Origin: Erwinia sp. SLM-02
GTDB lineage: Bacteria > Pseudomonadota > Gammaproteobacteria > Enterobacterales > Enterobacteriaceae
Length of the DNA: 64,000 nucleotides
NCBI RefSeq assembly: GCF_037450285.1
Contig: NZ_JAQISN010000002.1
Coordinates: 372,001 to 436,000 of the forward strand
Direction: 5' to 3'
Both the position numbers and the translations under genes were made by a program. The notes beneath the pieces were generated by a model. It was given only the letters and a program-made list of their open reading frames with translations, did not search any database and had not been told where the DNA came from. This document shows positions 28,389 through 37,218 of this stretch, one piece after another (positions within the stretch are counted from its first letter, which is position 1; each line of letters opens with the position of its first letter).

Positions 28389-28548
28389 ATAAACATCTCC
28401 GGCAAGTTTGACGAAATAAGGCTTGCAGGATAAATGAATTTATTTTTTCAACAAATCACAAAAGGAAATAAATATTTTATTTGAGAGGCGGATCAATAAT
28501 TTTATGCAACCGGTGGCAATCAGCCCCTCTTCCCTTTAAGCGACAGGT

Positions 28549-29469
28549 TTATGCGGCAGAAAAAGCCGCCCTCAGCCAGTGAATAAACCCGCTGACCGCA
28601 CGCGGAACCTGAGCAGACCAGGGCCGCACAACGTAGAGCATATCGGCAAAAGCCCCAACGGTTTGCCACTGCGGCAGAAGCTGTATCAGCCTGCCTTCTT
28701 TTAAGGCCGTTTGTGCGCTGAAATCAGGCAACAGCGCAATTCCCAGCCCCTCCAGCGCCGCATCACGAATGGATTCGCTGTTGTTGGTGGCAAAAGGCCC
28801 GCTGACGTTAACCGCCAGTCTTTCCCCCCCGGCAAGAGGCTGGAAGGTCCAGCGGGGAGGCTCCACGCCGCGTGGATAATACAGACACTGATGCTCACTC
28901 AGGGACGACGGCGTCTCAGGCGTGCCGTAGCGCGCCAGATAGTCCGGGGAAGCGACCACCAGCGCATGAGTGCTGCACAGCGGAAGCGCCACGTGCGTCT
29001 CCGGCAGCGTATTGCTGTGCCGGATTGCCAGATCGAACCCTTCACTCGCAAGGGAAACCAGCCTGTCGGACACCTCCAGCTGCACCCTGACCTGCGGATG
29101 TTCGCGCAAAAAAGCGGTGATATGCGGCACCAGCTGCTGGCGGGCAAACGCCACCGGCGCGGTGACCCGCACCAGTCCACGCAGCGGTCCGGCGGAATCC
29201 CGCACGCTGAAAAAGCTCTGTTCAATCTGGGCAAACGGCGCACGGAGATCGTCCACCAGCTTTTCACCCGCGCTGGTCAACCGCACGCTGCGCGTGGTTC
29301 GCGTCACCAGGGGCACACCCGCCAGCTGCTCAAGCTCTTTAATCTTCTGCGACATCGCCGCCTTGCTGACTTCCAGGCGATCGGCCGCGGCGGTAAAGCT
29401 GCCCTGTTCGGCCAGCACCGTCAGCCAGTGCAGATGGGTCCACAGCGCATCGGTCTTCAGCTCTTTCAT
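28549..29469 (-). CDS. LysR-family transcriptional regulator
   Basis: The 306-residue protein has an N-terminal winged helix-turn-helix (about 13-72; FTAAADRLEVSKAAMSQKIK) and a C-terminal periplasmic-binding-like effector domain typical of the CrgA/DmlR branch. It is divergent from the tautomerase gene and upstream of the UPF0303 run on the same strand, so either may be a target. No clear ribosome-binding site precedes the ATG. Confidence 0.92.
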   Translation of the reverse strand: MKELKTDALWTHLHWLTVLAEQGSFTAAADRLEVSKAAMSQKIKELEQLAGVPLVTRTTRSVRLTSAGEKLVDDLRAPFAQIEQSFFSVRDSAGPLRGLVRVTAPVAFARQQLVPHITAFLREHPQVRVQLEVSDRLVSLASEGFDLAIRHSNTLPETHVALPLCSTHALVVASPDYLARYGTPETPSSLSEHQCLYYPRGVEPPRWTFQPLAGGERLAVNVSGPFATNNSESIRDAALEGLGIALLPDFSAQTALKEGRLIQLLPQWQTVGAFADMLYVVRPWSAQVPRAVSGFIHWLRAAFSAA

Positions 29470-29477
29470 ATCAATTG

Positions 29478-29491
29478 TTCACTATAGTAAA
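29478..29491. promoter_or_regulatory. Possible LysR-type binding site
   Basis: TTCACTATAGTAAA is a near-perfect palindrome directly before the LysR start in the divergent LysR-tautomerase region. LysR proteins usually bind interrupted dyads next to their own gene. Assignment rests on symmetry and position only. Confidence 0.35.
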
Positions 29492-29636
29492 TAATCATTT
29501 CAAGTATAGCGCTTTTTCCCGACGGAATTTATGGGTAAATTTATCCCCAGAGACGAGCAGGACACGCTGAGAGCTTGACTAAAAAGCACAGCGCTCCAGC
29601 CCGATAAATCCAGCAACAGAGAGTGTCGAGGTTATT

Positions 29637-30026
29637 ATGCCATTACTGCAATTTGATGTTATTCAGGGCCGTTCCGAGTCAGAGCTGAAAACGCTGCTGG
29701 ATGCCGCGCACCGTGCAGTGCTGGCGGCATTTAACGTCCCGGAGCGCGATCGCTACCAGATTGTTCATGAAAACAAAGGCTATCAGATGGTATTTGAGGA
29801 TACCGGCCTGGGTTTACAGCGTACCGATAATCTGGTGATGGTGCGGGTATTTACCAGCCCGCGCAGCAGCGAGCAAAAACAGTTCTTTATGGCGGAACTG
29901 TGCCGCGAATTTCAGGAAAGCTGCGGGATTTTGCCATCGGATGTGATGATCACATTCATCACTAATGAAAAAGGTGACTGGAGCTTCGGTAACGGCGTGG
30001 CGCAGTACCTGACCGGTGAACTGTAA
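29637..30026 (+). CDS. Tautomerase superfamily protein
   Basis: The 129-residue protein begins MPLLQFDVIQGRS, which after methionine removal leaves the N-terminal catalytic proline of the tautomerase/MIF superfamily. Length fits the longer, YusQ-like tautomerases rather than the 60-70 residue 4-oxalocrotonate type. A LysR gene faces it across 167 bases, a common arrangement for this family. Substrate unknown. Confidence 0.88.
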   Translation: MPLLQFDVIQGRSESELKTLLDAAHRAVLAAFNVPERDRYQIVHENKGYQMVFEDTGLGLQRTDNLVMVRVFTSPRSSEQKQFFMAELCREFQESCGILPSDVMITFITNEKGDWSFGNGVAQYLTGEL

Positions 30027-30044
30027 GACGTAAACAATCAAGAA

Positions 30045-30068
30045 GCTCCCCGACTGTCGCCGGGGAGC
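30045..30068 (-). terminator. Terminator hairpin of the porin gene
   Basis: GCTCCCCG and CGGGGAGC form an 8-base stem with an 8-base loop in the 49-base gap between the convergent tautomerase and porin genes. On the minus strand it is followed by TTCTTGATTGTTT. Confidence 0.55.
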
Positions 30069-30075
30069 CGATAAA

Positions 30076-31227
30076 TCAGAAGTCGTAGCGCAGGCGCACC
30101 AGGTTCATATCACCCAGATTGTCGGTGCTTGAGGTAAAGACGTGCTCATAGTCAACACGGAAGCCGTAGTCCAGCTTGAACGTCACGCCCAGGCCGTTGT
30201 CGATACGTTTGTAGTTACGGCCGGTCACGTACTCCAGACGGTCACCCATCACATACGGCATCACTGACTTAAGTCCGTACTGCTGCACCGGAATGGTATA
30301 ACCCGCCAGGTATTCAATACCCCACGCATCACCGGCAAAGTAGTTGTGAACGTTAGCCTGCTTGGTGGTCAGGAAATTATCATACCAGCCACCGCCGGCG
30401 GTGAAGGTCCAGTTATCCGGCGTCCAGCTCAGTGCCGTACCGAAGATATTTTGATCGTAGGATTTATCATCGCCGTTGCCAGGATTGCGCATTTCAGCGC
30501 GAGTATAGTTCCATGCAGTACCCCAGGTCAGATCTTTAGTGATGTGGTAGTCCACACCCAGCGAGCCGCCGCCCTGACGTTTGTAACGCAGGCCATTACC
30601 CGGCAGGTACTCATTGTCGGAGAACAGATAGGACGCGTAAAAGTCGGTATCGCCGAAGGTGTTTTTGTATTTAAGCATTTTGCGGCTACGATAAGAGCCA
30701 TCGTAGTCACCATTAATCCCGTTACCCGACGCCTGGCCCAGCATGTCGTAGTCCCAGATATCGGTTTTAGCGCCGACAACATCGTAGTAGACGCTGTTCT
30801 GCTGACCAAAGGTCAACTGGCCCCAGGTCGCACTCTTCAGGCCGGTATACAGCATACGACGCGACGTATTATTAGCACCGTCAGCATGGTGGTTATCCCA
30901 GTCAAACAGCGCAGGGATGTTCACGCCCAGTTCATAGTAGCTAATCCAGCTAATATCATCGAAGAGATAATAATCAGCGGCGAAGCGAAAACGCGTTCCG
31001 CCATCAAACCCGTTACGCTTATAGGAACCTTTGTCGCCGTCGCCGGTCATATTGTTAAACTGAGGTCGGATACTGCCGCCCACGGTGAAGTTAAGGCGGC
31101 TGAGCGGGTCACCCGCCTGAGGATCCTGTTTTAAAAGGGTTATTTCCGCATTTGCGGCAAAAGAGGCGCTTCCAACAACCAGCCCCAGAGTCACTGCCTG
31201 AGCAAGCAAACGTGTTTTTATTAACAT
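30076..31227 (-). CDS. Outer-membrane porin, general-porin type
   Basis: The 383-residue protein has a signal peptide (SASFAANA then EITLLKQ), alternating amphipathic strands throughout, and a C-terminal phenylalanine (LVRLRYDF), the signal for insertion by the Bam complex. The pattern GLKSATWGQLTFGQQNSVYY resembles the trimeric Gram-negative porin family, but it is not an obvious OmpC/OmpF/PhoE ortholog. It stands alone with a long AT-rich upstream region, so it may be specifically regulated. Substrate unknown. Confidence 0.8.
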   Translation of the reverse strand: MLIKTRLLAQAVTLGLVVGSASFAANAEITLLKQDPQAGDPLSRLNFTVGGSIRPQFNNMTGDGDKGSYKRNGFDGGTRFRFAADYYLFDDISWISYYELGVNIPALFDWDNHHADGANNTSRRMLYTGLKSATWGQLTFGQQNSVYYDVVGAKTDIWDYDMLGQASGNGINGDYDGSYRSRKMLKYKNTFGDTDFYASYLFSDNEYLPGNGLRYKRQGGGSLGVDYHITKDLTWGTAWNYTRAEMRNPGNGDDKSYDQNIFGTALSWTPDNWTFTAGGGWYDNFLTTKQANVHNYFAGDAWGIEYLAGYTIPVQQYGLKSVMPYVMGDRLEYVTGRNYKRIDNGLGVTFKLDYGFRVDYEHVFTSSTDNLGDMNLVRLRYDF

Positions 31228-32187
31228 CTTGTATTCCTGTGTAATATTAAAATAAATATTGAACGAAATATTACCCTGAAAGGATAAATTTAAAATATAT
31301 CAATATTATTGTTTTGTGCTATTTCGCGAGAAAATTAATCAATAATTGATTTCAATATATTTCAAACACGATCCAATTAACCATTTTGTGCTTATTATCT
31401 ATACCTTAGTTAAACAATAAGTATTGTTTCCAGGGTTTAAAACCTTACGCCACCCATCCGGGCTGCGGCTTAGCGAGACGCTACTCGTTACCAGTAAAAT
31501 CGTTGACTGAAGTCAGTTCCCCTCCATCGGGCACCGGGCACCGGGCATCGCCTGCTCCTTCATCCCCGTGCAAGGCCGCCGCTAAGGCCTGGGCATGAAA
31601 CATATCCGGGCGCTTTTCTGCGGTTCAGAATGGCCAACATGGGGCAGCGAGATGTCTGTCATTGCTGATTATCACAAACGATAATTTTAACAGTCACGAA
31701 ACACAGCAGGAGGAGGGTTATACAATATCAGGGGTGACTTCCCGCAGCAGGCAGTCCAGCCCGACGGGTGGAAATCTAAAGAGCGTTGAGAATGTGAGCC
31801 ATCTCTGAAATTTGCAACTCTTGCCGACAGAGTGGAAAGATAAGCAACGTTTACTCATACGTCCGCGCCACGCCACGCTACATCGGTGCCACAGGACACG
31901 GCAAAATAGTGAAATTCGCTAATCACCTGAAAAGAGGCGCGTTTAACCCGCCTTCATCCTGTTTTTTCCTGAAGATGCTTTGCTTAACATTAGTTACGTT
32001 TCCCCCATGTGAAGTTAAACAGAAGCTAAACAGACAGGCTTGAAGGGGCCTGCTGGCCACATTTCACTGTCACCCCCAATTATTGCCAGAGATAATTCGC
32101 TGCGTTAAATTAATTCGTTAACTCTAATCATTTCATCTCGCCGCTACCTGACAGGGATTGCGTCACTTACAGGGTAAAATCGATCCA
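31228..32187. other. Long gene-free interval between porin and opgB
   Basis: This 960-base stretch separates the divergent porin and opgB starts. The first 200 bases are AT-rich and probably hold the porin promoter. The middle (31440-31640) is GC-richer and includes a small tandem GGGCACC / GGGCACC / GGGCATC run at about 31528-31550. I find no convincing ORF, tRNA or insertion-sequence remnant. Confidence 0.5.
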
Positions 32188-34476
32188 ATGGTTTCAGAAT
32201 GGTTATCTTTATTATTATTTATTGCTTCTGCTGCCCTTTACACCTGGAAGGCCGGGCAACATAAGCTATGGTTTTCTGCCGTACTGGCGCTGCTGGGTAT
32301 CTATATCGTCCTTAATGCTTCACTTTTCGCGAGTAATTATTTTACCGGTGAAGGAATTAACGATGCGGTTATCTATACGATTACCAGTAGCCTGAGTGGC
32401 GCCGGATTACAAAAATATATCATGCCAGCCGCTGGCCTGATTTTAAGTTTATTATTGCTGTTCTTGTTTTTATCCTGGGTTTTACGTCTGCGGAAGAACC
32501 ATAACTACAGCAAGCTGTACAGCCTTCTGGCACTGGTCCTGGCGGTCGCCTCCATTAAAACAACCCCGGCGTACCAGCAGGTGAGCGATCTGATAAAATC
32601 ACAGATCGGCAAAGGCGACTCCGACTTTTACAGCCACTATAAGGTGCCAGGAAAAAGCCTGCGCGGCGATCGCCCTAACCTTGTCTATATTTATGCTGAA
32701 AGTCTGGAACGCACCTACTTTGACGACACGGCCTTCCCTCGCCTGGCTCCGGAGCTGAACCGCATCAAAGCGGATTCGCTTGATTTCAGCAACACGGAAC
32801 AACTTCCCGGCACCGAATATACCATTGCTGGCATCGTCGCTTCACAGTGTGGCATTCCGCTGTTTGCGCCGTTTGACGGCAATGCTTCCAGCTCGCTTTC
32901 CACCTTCTATCCGCAAAACGTGTGCCTGGGTGACATACTCAAAGCCTCCGGCTATCAGAACTATTTCTATCAGGGCGCCAGCCTGAGCTTTGCCGGTAAA
33001 GACCTGTTCTTTACCTCCCACGGCTTTGATCATATTTACGGCTTTAACGAACTGAAAAGCGTGGTGAAAGATCCCAACTACAGAAACGACTGGGGCTGGT
33101 ATGACGATACAGTGCTCGACATCGTGTTCGACAAATACCTGGAGCTGGCAAAGAAAAACCAGCCCTTCTCCCTCTTCGCTCTCACCGTGGATACGCATCA
33201 TCCTGACGGATTCATCTCGCGCAGCTGCCAGAGAAAATCCTATCCTTTCGACGGAAAAGAGAATAAATCCTTTGCCGCCGTTGCCTGCGGCCAGGAACAT
33301 ATCGCCCGGCTGATTGAACGGATCCGCGCGACCCCGTACTTCAAAAACACCATTATCGTTGTCGGCTCCGATCACCTGGCGATGAATAACACCGCCTTTA
33401 AGTATCTGAACCAGCATGACCGCCGGGATCTGTTTTTTATGCTGCGCGGTGACAGCGTCAGCAGCAAAGTGATAACGGCCAAACGCAGCACGCTGGATAA
33501 CGGAGCAACCGTGCTGGATGCCATGGGCGGTGACAACTTTATCGGGCTGGGACGCAGCTCGCTGTCATCCACATCACTCTCCGCCACCTATCTGAATATC
33601 AAAGAAAAAATCATTGAGTGGAAGCCGGACGTCATCAAGCTGTGGAACTTCCCGAAGGCCATTTCGGATTACAAAATAGACGGCGAAAAGAATACGTTCA
33701 GTTTCTCTGGCTCTCATTTCAAACTGCCGTTGCTGCTATCGGTAATGCCAAACAAAATCGAACCCAAGCTTGATGCCTATCTGGCCACGCCGCTTAAACA
33801 GCAGCTGGCAAAGTTTGCCCCGGACGAAAAGTTTGTCTGGGCGGATCGCTGCTACAAAATAGGCAGCGTGTGGGATGACTCGCTGACGCTGAACAACGGG
33901 CTGTGCGTGGCTAACGGCACGCTGAATGCGAAGCCACACATTGAACAGATCAAACCGGGGAGTACGCTGGGTAAAATCACCTTCACCCCGGCCAACAGCA
34001 GCAGCGAAGAGCAGTACCAGCGCAGCGTAACCCGCCTGCGCGTCGCAGATGCTGATTTGAAATATCGCTCAGACCGCATTCTGTTTAACCTGCCTGGGCT
34101 GCCACAGCAGGTGCTGAAAATCACCGGCCTGTCCTATGTAGAGCCGTGGGGGCGCTGGTCCGATGCCAATCTGCTTCCGCAAGTCACCATACAGTATCTG
34201 GAACCGCTGCCCGCGGAGTTCCAGCTGACGTTGACGGCTCGCGCCTTTGGTAATAATGCGCTGCGCCCGGTTATCGTCAAGGTCGGTGACTGGCAGCAGG
34301 AAATTTCGCTGGGAGAAAAAGATACCACGCTGACGCTGCAGGTCAGCAACCCATCCGGCGCGCGCAGCATCATCCTGATCCCTCCGGAACCCGCAGAATC
34401 AACGCTGGGCACGGTTGATGGCTTTGCAGCACGCAGGCTGGGCATCGGGCTGGTCGATTTACAGGTATCTCCGTAG
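32188..34476 (+). CDS. opgB: Phosphatidylglycerol-membrane-oligosaccharide glycerophosphotransferase OpgB
   Basis: The 762-residue inner-membrane enzyme moves phosphoglycerol from phosphatidylglycerol to periplasmic glucans. About four N-terminal membrane helices (residues 1-125) precede a periplasmic alkaline-phosphatase/LtaS-type domain with YAESLERTYFD (nucleophile region), QLPGTEYTIAG and VGSDHLAMNN. The C-terminal domain ends in LGIGLVDLQV, as in E. coli OpgB (763 residues). The ATG at 32188 matches the family start; an upstream in-frame TTG at 32158 has a closer AGGGA but would add ten unconserved residues. In E. coli opgB lies elsewhere, so this location is lineage-specific. Confidence 0.93.
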   Translation: MVSEWLSLLLFIASAALYTWKAGQHKLWFSAVLALLGIYIVLNASLFASNYFTGEGINDAVIYTITSSLSGAGLQKYIMPAAGLILSLLLLFLFLSWVLRLRKNHNYSKLYSLLALVLAVASIKTTPAYQQVSDLIKSQIGKGDSDFYSHYKVPGKSLRGDRPNLVYIYAESLERTYFDDTAFPRLAPELNRIKADSLDFSNTEQLPGTEYTIAGIVASQCGIPLFAPFDGNASSSLSTFYPQNVCLGDILKASGYQNYFYQGASLSFAGKDLFFTSHGFDHIYGFNELKSVVKDPNYRNDWGWYDDTVLDIVFDKYLELAKKNQPFSLFALTVDTHHPDGFISRSCQRKSYPFDGKENKSFAAVACGQEHIARLIERIRATPYFKNTIIVVGSDHLAMNNTAFKYLNQHDRRDLFFMLRGDSVSSKVITAKRSTLDNGATVLDAMGGDNFIGLGRSSLSSTSLSATYLNIKEKIIEWKPDVIKLWNFPKAISDYKIDGEKNTFSFSGSHFKLPLLLSVMPNKIEPKLDAYLATPLKQQLAKFAPDEKFVWADRCYKIGSVWDDSLTLNNGLCVANGTLNAKPHIEQIKPGSTLGKITFTPANSSSEEQYQRSVTRLRVADADLKYRSDRILFNLPGLPQQVLKITGLSYVEPWGRWSDANLLPQVTIQYLEPLPAEFQLTLTARAFGNNALRPVIVKVGDWQQEISLGEKDTTLTLQVSNPSGARSIILIPPEPAESTLGTVDGFAARRLGIGLVDLQVSP

Positions 34477-34485
34477 TCGTAAATT

Positions 34486-34517
34486 AACGGCTCCCCAACC
34501 CGGGAGCCGTTATTCTT
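34486..34517 (+). terminator. Terminator of opgB
   Basis: AACGGCTCCC and GGGAGCCGTT form a perfect 10-base stem with a six-base loop, followed by ATTCTTT, 9 bases after the opgB stop. In the rest of the 317-base opgB-ampH gap I see no other element. Confidence 0.8.
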
Positions 34518-34793
34518 TCCTGAGCTAAAAAATACCCAAAGCCGATACCTACTTTTTATAAAGATGAAAAGAGTACCGCGCTGATGCTGGCCATATTTTC
34601 CCTGGTTTACGATTGCTATTTAAGAATCATCGTTGCTATCGGCGATCTTTATTTTACTGCGCGATCGACGCCGACCGGCCATGATTCCCGCCGATACGGG
34701 TAGTGACACTTTTATTCACATGAAGGGCTTGCAGTAAAAACCAAAAAAATTACTATGGCGTAGTAACCATTCACTCACAGGAAAGCCTTCCCG

Positions 34794-35969
34794 TTGAAAT
34801 CTTTGCGCTACGCCCTACTGCTTTTGCCTGTACTTGCTATGCCATTGCAAAGCCAGGCGCAGAAATCACCCGACCCGCTGCTGGCCTCTGAACTGGTTAA
34901 CCGCTATGCCGATAATATTTTCTACAATACCAAAGCCAGCGGTATGGCGATTGTCGCTATAGATGCCAACCAGCGCATCTTCGCCAGCCGCGGCGTTGCG
35001 CGGCCCGGAAGCAAACAGCCGCCAAACAAAGACTCGCTGATCCGCATCGCCTCGCTGAGTAAGCTGATGAGCAGCGAGCTGATGGTTAAACTGGCGGAAG
35101 AAGGGCGACTGAAGCTGGACGATCCGCTCAGTAAATATGCCCCGGCAGGTGCGCGCATTCCCACCTACAACGGACAGCCAATCCGGCTGATTAACCTTGC
35201 CACGCATACCAGCGGCCTGCCTCGTGAACAGCCCGGCGGTAAGGCGATGCGTCCGGTATTCACCTGGCCTACCAACAGCCAGCGGTGGGCGTGGCTGCGC
35301 ACCGCTCAGCTGAAATCAGCGCCCGGCCAGGTCGCCTCCTATTCTAATTTAGCCTTTGACCTGCTGGGCGATGCCCTGGCAAAAGCCGGCGGCAAACCCT
35401 ATCCGGCGCTGCTGCAGGAAAAAATCACCCGGCCGCTGGGAATGAAAGATACGACCTTTACGCCTTCTCCGGACCAGTGTGCGCGACTGATTATTCCGGC
35501 GAAAAGCCCGAGTCCGTGCAATAACTCCCTGGCGGCCATCGGCAGCGGCGGGGTCTACTCCACTCCGGATGATATGGGCCGGTGGATGCAGCAGTTCCTG
35601 TCATCGGATGTGCATACCCGCAGTGCGCAGGTAGATCGCCTGCAAACGATGATTTACCAGCGTAACCAGCTGACAAAAGTAGAAGGTATGGATGTTCCTG
35701 GACGCGCCGACGCGCTCGGGATGGGGTGGGTTTATATGGGGCCGCGCGAAGGCAGGCCGGGGATAATTGAAAAAACCGGCGGCGGTGGGGGCTTTATCAC
35801 CTACATGGCGATGGTGCCGCAATACAGCGTAGGCGTGTTTATTGTTGTTGCCCGTTCGAATGAGACTCGCTTTACCCCAATGAGTGACGGCGTAAACAAT
35901 CTGCTTACCGAGATGATTGGTAACACATCAGGCAGTGCCCAGCTGGCTGCCAGCATCATGGCAAACTGA
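34794..35969 (+). CDS. ampH: AmpH-type penicillin-binding protein / class C beta-lactamase fold
   Basis: The 391-residue periplasmic protein matches E. coli AmpH, a DD-endopeptidase/carboxypeptidase involved in peptidoglycan remodelling that binds but barely hydrolyses beta-lactams. A signal peptide (SQAQK) is followed by the S87-L-S-K90 active-site motif, Y183-S-N and KTGGGGGF. The start is TTG at 34794, with AGGAAA about nine bases upstream; no nearer ATG gives a signal peptide. It is single-gene, followed by the convergent Nlp-like gene. It is not a resistance-type AmpC by its overall sequence. Confidence 0.93.
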   Translation: MKSLRYALLLLPVLAMPLQSQAQKSPDPLLASELVNRYADNIFYNTKASGMAIVAIDANQRIFASRGVARPGSKQPPNKDSLIRIASLSKLMSSELMVKLAEEGRLKLDDPLSKYAPAGARIPTYNGQPIRLINLATHTSGLPREQPGGKAMRPVFTWPTNSQRWAWLRTAQLKSAPGQVASYSNLAFDLLGDALAKAGGKPYPALLQEKITRPLGMKDTTFTPSPDQCARLIIPAKSPSPCNNSLAAIGSGGVYSTPDDMGRWMQQFLSSDVHTRSAQVDRLQTMIYQRNQLTKVEGMDVPGRADALGMGWVYMGPREGRPGIIEKTGGGGGFITYMAMVPQYSVGVFIVVARSNETRFTPMSDGVNNLLTEMIGNTSGSAQLAASIMAN

Positions 35970-35979
35970 TAGCCGGTCT

Positions 35980-36291
35980 CTATTTGCCTGAATCCCTTTT
36001 ACCGTTGGGGTTCTCATCCGCTATGGCGTCGCCGTGGGCGCGGCGGATGAGCTTCTCACGTGGCAACAAACGCCCGCGTTTATCATAGTAGCGGCTGGGC
36101 CAGATTTCCGATGGGTGCATATCCAGAGCGGCAGCAATAATAAACTCTCCCTTAGGCCACGGCTTTTTCAAGGCATTCGCCAGCGTTCCCGAGCTCAGAC
36201 CCGCCTCACGCGAAAGCGCCGCCAGAGAGTTTTTACGTTTTTTTATCGCGGCAATAATATCCGCACTGTGCATATCCTGTCGTTTCATCAT
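35980..36291 (-). CDS. Nlp/Ner-like (SfsB family) DNA-binding protein
   Basis: The 103-residue protein resembles the phage Ner and enterobacterial Nlp/SfsB regulators: SADIIAAIKKRKNSLAALSREAGLSSGTL forms the helix-turn-helix, then LANALKKPWPKGEFIIAAAL and the HPSEIWPSRY motif follow. AGAGGAAG precedes two adjacent ATG codons. It is convergent with ampH and divergent from the first XRE gene, so the operator at 36339-36355 may control both. Confidence 0.85.
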   Translation of the reverse strand: MMKRQDMHSADIIAAIKKRKNSLAALSREAGLSSGTLANALKKPWPKGEFIIAAALDMHPSEIWPSRYYDKRGRLLPREKLIRRAHGDAIADENPNGKRDSGK

Positions 36292-36338
36292 CGCTTCCTC
36301 TGCATATCGATAATTTCCTGCCTCACGCCCAATCTAAC

Positions 36339-36355
36339 ACTAAGCATTACTTAGT
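36339..36355. promoter_or_regulatory. Operator-like inverted repeat upstream of XRE gene 1
   Basis: ACTAAG-CATTA-CTTAGT is a perfect 6+5+6 inverted repeat, followed by TACAATTT and, about 18 bases later, a third half-site CTAAG (in ACTAAGAAAATCCCGTTA). The same arrangement recurs before XRE gene 2. It is a likely autoregulatory site. Confidence 0.6.
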
Positions 36356-36412
36356 ACAATTTGCATTAACAACTAAGAAAATCCCGTTAATTGTTTCGAT
36401 ACCGGGATTATT

Positions 36413-36670
36413 ATGCTGGCACATCGTTTGAAAGAAGCTCGTCTGAGAAAAGGGCTATCACAGCAGAAGCTGGGGGTTTTAGCACAAATTGACGAGGCCA
36501 CAGCCAGTGCTCGCATGAACCAGTACGAACGCGGTATTCACATGCCTGATTTTGAACTGGTCTGCCGACTGGCCGTTATCCTGGACGTGCCATCCTGCTA
36601 CTTTTATACCGTAGAAGATGAACTTGCCAGACTGGTGCTGGCCTGGCACTTACAGCATAAATCACACTGA
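36413..36670 (+). CDS. Small XRE/HTH_3 regulator, copy 1
   Basis: The 85-residue protein is essentially one Cro/CI-type helix-turn-helix domain (residues 5-65; RLKEARLRKGLSQQKLGVLA) with a short C-terminal tail. It is a close paralog of the next gene: both share IDEATASxRMNQYERGIHxP and DFELVCRLA, and PSCYFYT. The duplicated upstream elements show that the promoter was copied with the gene. It resembles single-domain, self-repressing regulators. Target genes unknown. Confidence 0.85.
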   Translation: MLAHRLKEARLRKGLSQQKLGVLAQIDEATASARMNQYERGIHMPDFELVCRLAVILDVPSCYFYTVEDELARLVLAWHLQHKSH

Positions 36671-36711
36671 AGATCGCTGTGCTCGTCCTGTTGCACCTTC
36701 TGGTAAACAGG

Positions 36712-36726
36712 CTAAGTTCTACTTAG
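36712..36726. promoter_or_regulatory. Operator-like inverted repeat upstream of XRE gene 2
   Basis: CTAAG-TTCTA-CTTAG is the counterpart of the site at 36339-36355, again followed by TACA and a downstream third half-site (GGCTAAGAGAATCCTGTTA). Spacing from the inverted repeat to the start codon is similar in both copies. Confidence 0.6.
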
Positions 36727-36784
36727 TACATTTTACTCGAGCGGCTAAGAGAATCCTGTTATCTGTTCAGAAGTCAGGATCGAC

Positions 36785-37045
36785 ATGCTGCCACACCGTT
36801 TAAAACAAGCGCGAACCAGGATGGGAATATCGCAGCAAAAACTGGGAATTTTAGCGGGAATTGATGAAGCCACCGCCAGTACCCGAATGAACCAGTACGA
36901 ACGCGGTATTCATACGCCTGATTTTGAGTTAGTTTGCCGCCTGGCGGCAATCCTCAACGTGCCCTCATGCTATTTTTACACGCAGGAGGATGCGCTGGCC
37001 GACATTGTGCGGTGCTGGTACGAGCGCCATAACGACGTAAACTGA
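36785..37045 (+). CDS. Small XRE/HTH_3 regulator, copy 2
   Basis: The 86-residue paralog of the preceding gene starts MLPHRLKQARTRMGISQQKL, with the same helix-turn-helix and the same conserved middle. Most differences are in the last 20 residues and at scattered positions in the first helix, so the two may bind related sites with different effectors or partners. It begins 114 bases after copy 1 ends, behind its own operator. nlpA follows after 173 bases. Confidence 0.85.
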   Translation: MLPHRLKQARTRMGISQQKLGILAGIDEATASTRMNQYERGIHTPDFELVCRLAAILNVPSCYFYTQEDALADIVRCWYERHNDVN

Positions 37046-37218
37046 CACTCCTTTCAGCAACATTCTCCCTGCACACGCGAAGCCTCTTCCCATCTCGTTA
37101 CGCTTACATCATCTGATTATAAGTTGTGCTTTTTTATCATATAGCCGGGCAGTTGACTCAGTCGCAGAATTACGGTTATTTGACAGCCTTCTACCTCGTT
37201 GAATTCAGGGAATATATC

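Noticed and set aside
34794..35969. AmpC cephalosporinase
   Set aside because: The overall sequence, including the PGARIPTYNGQPI and GSGGVYSTPDDM regions, follows AmpH, and no ampR is divergent from it.
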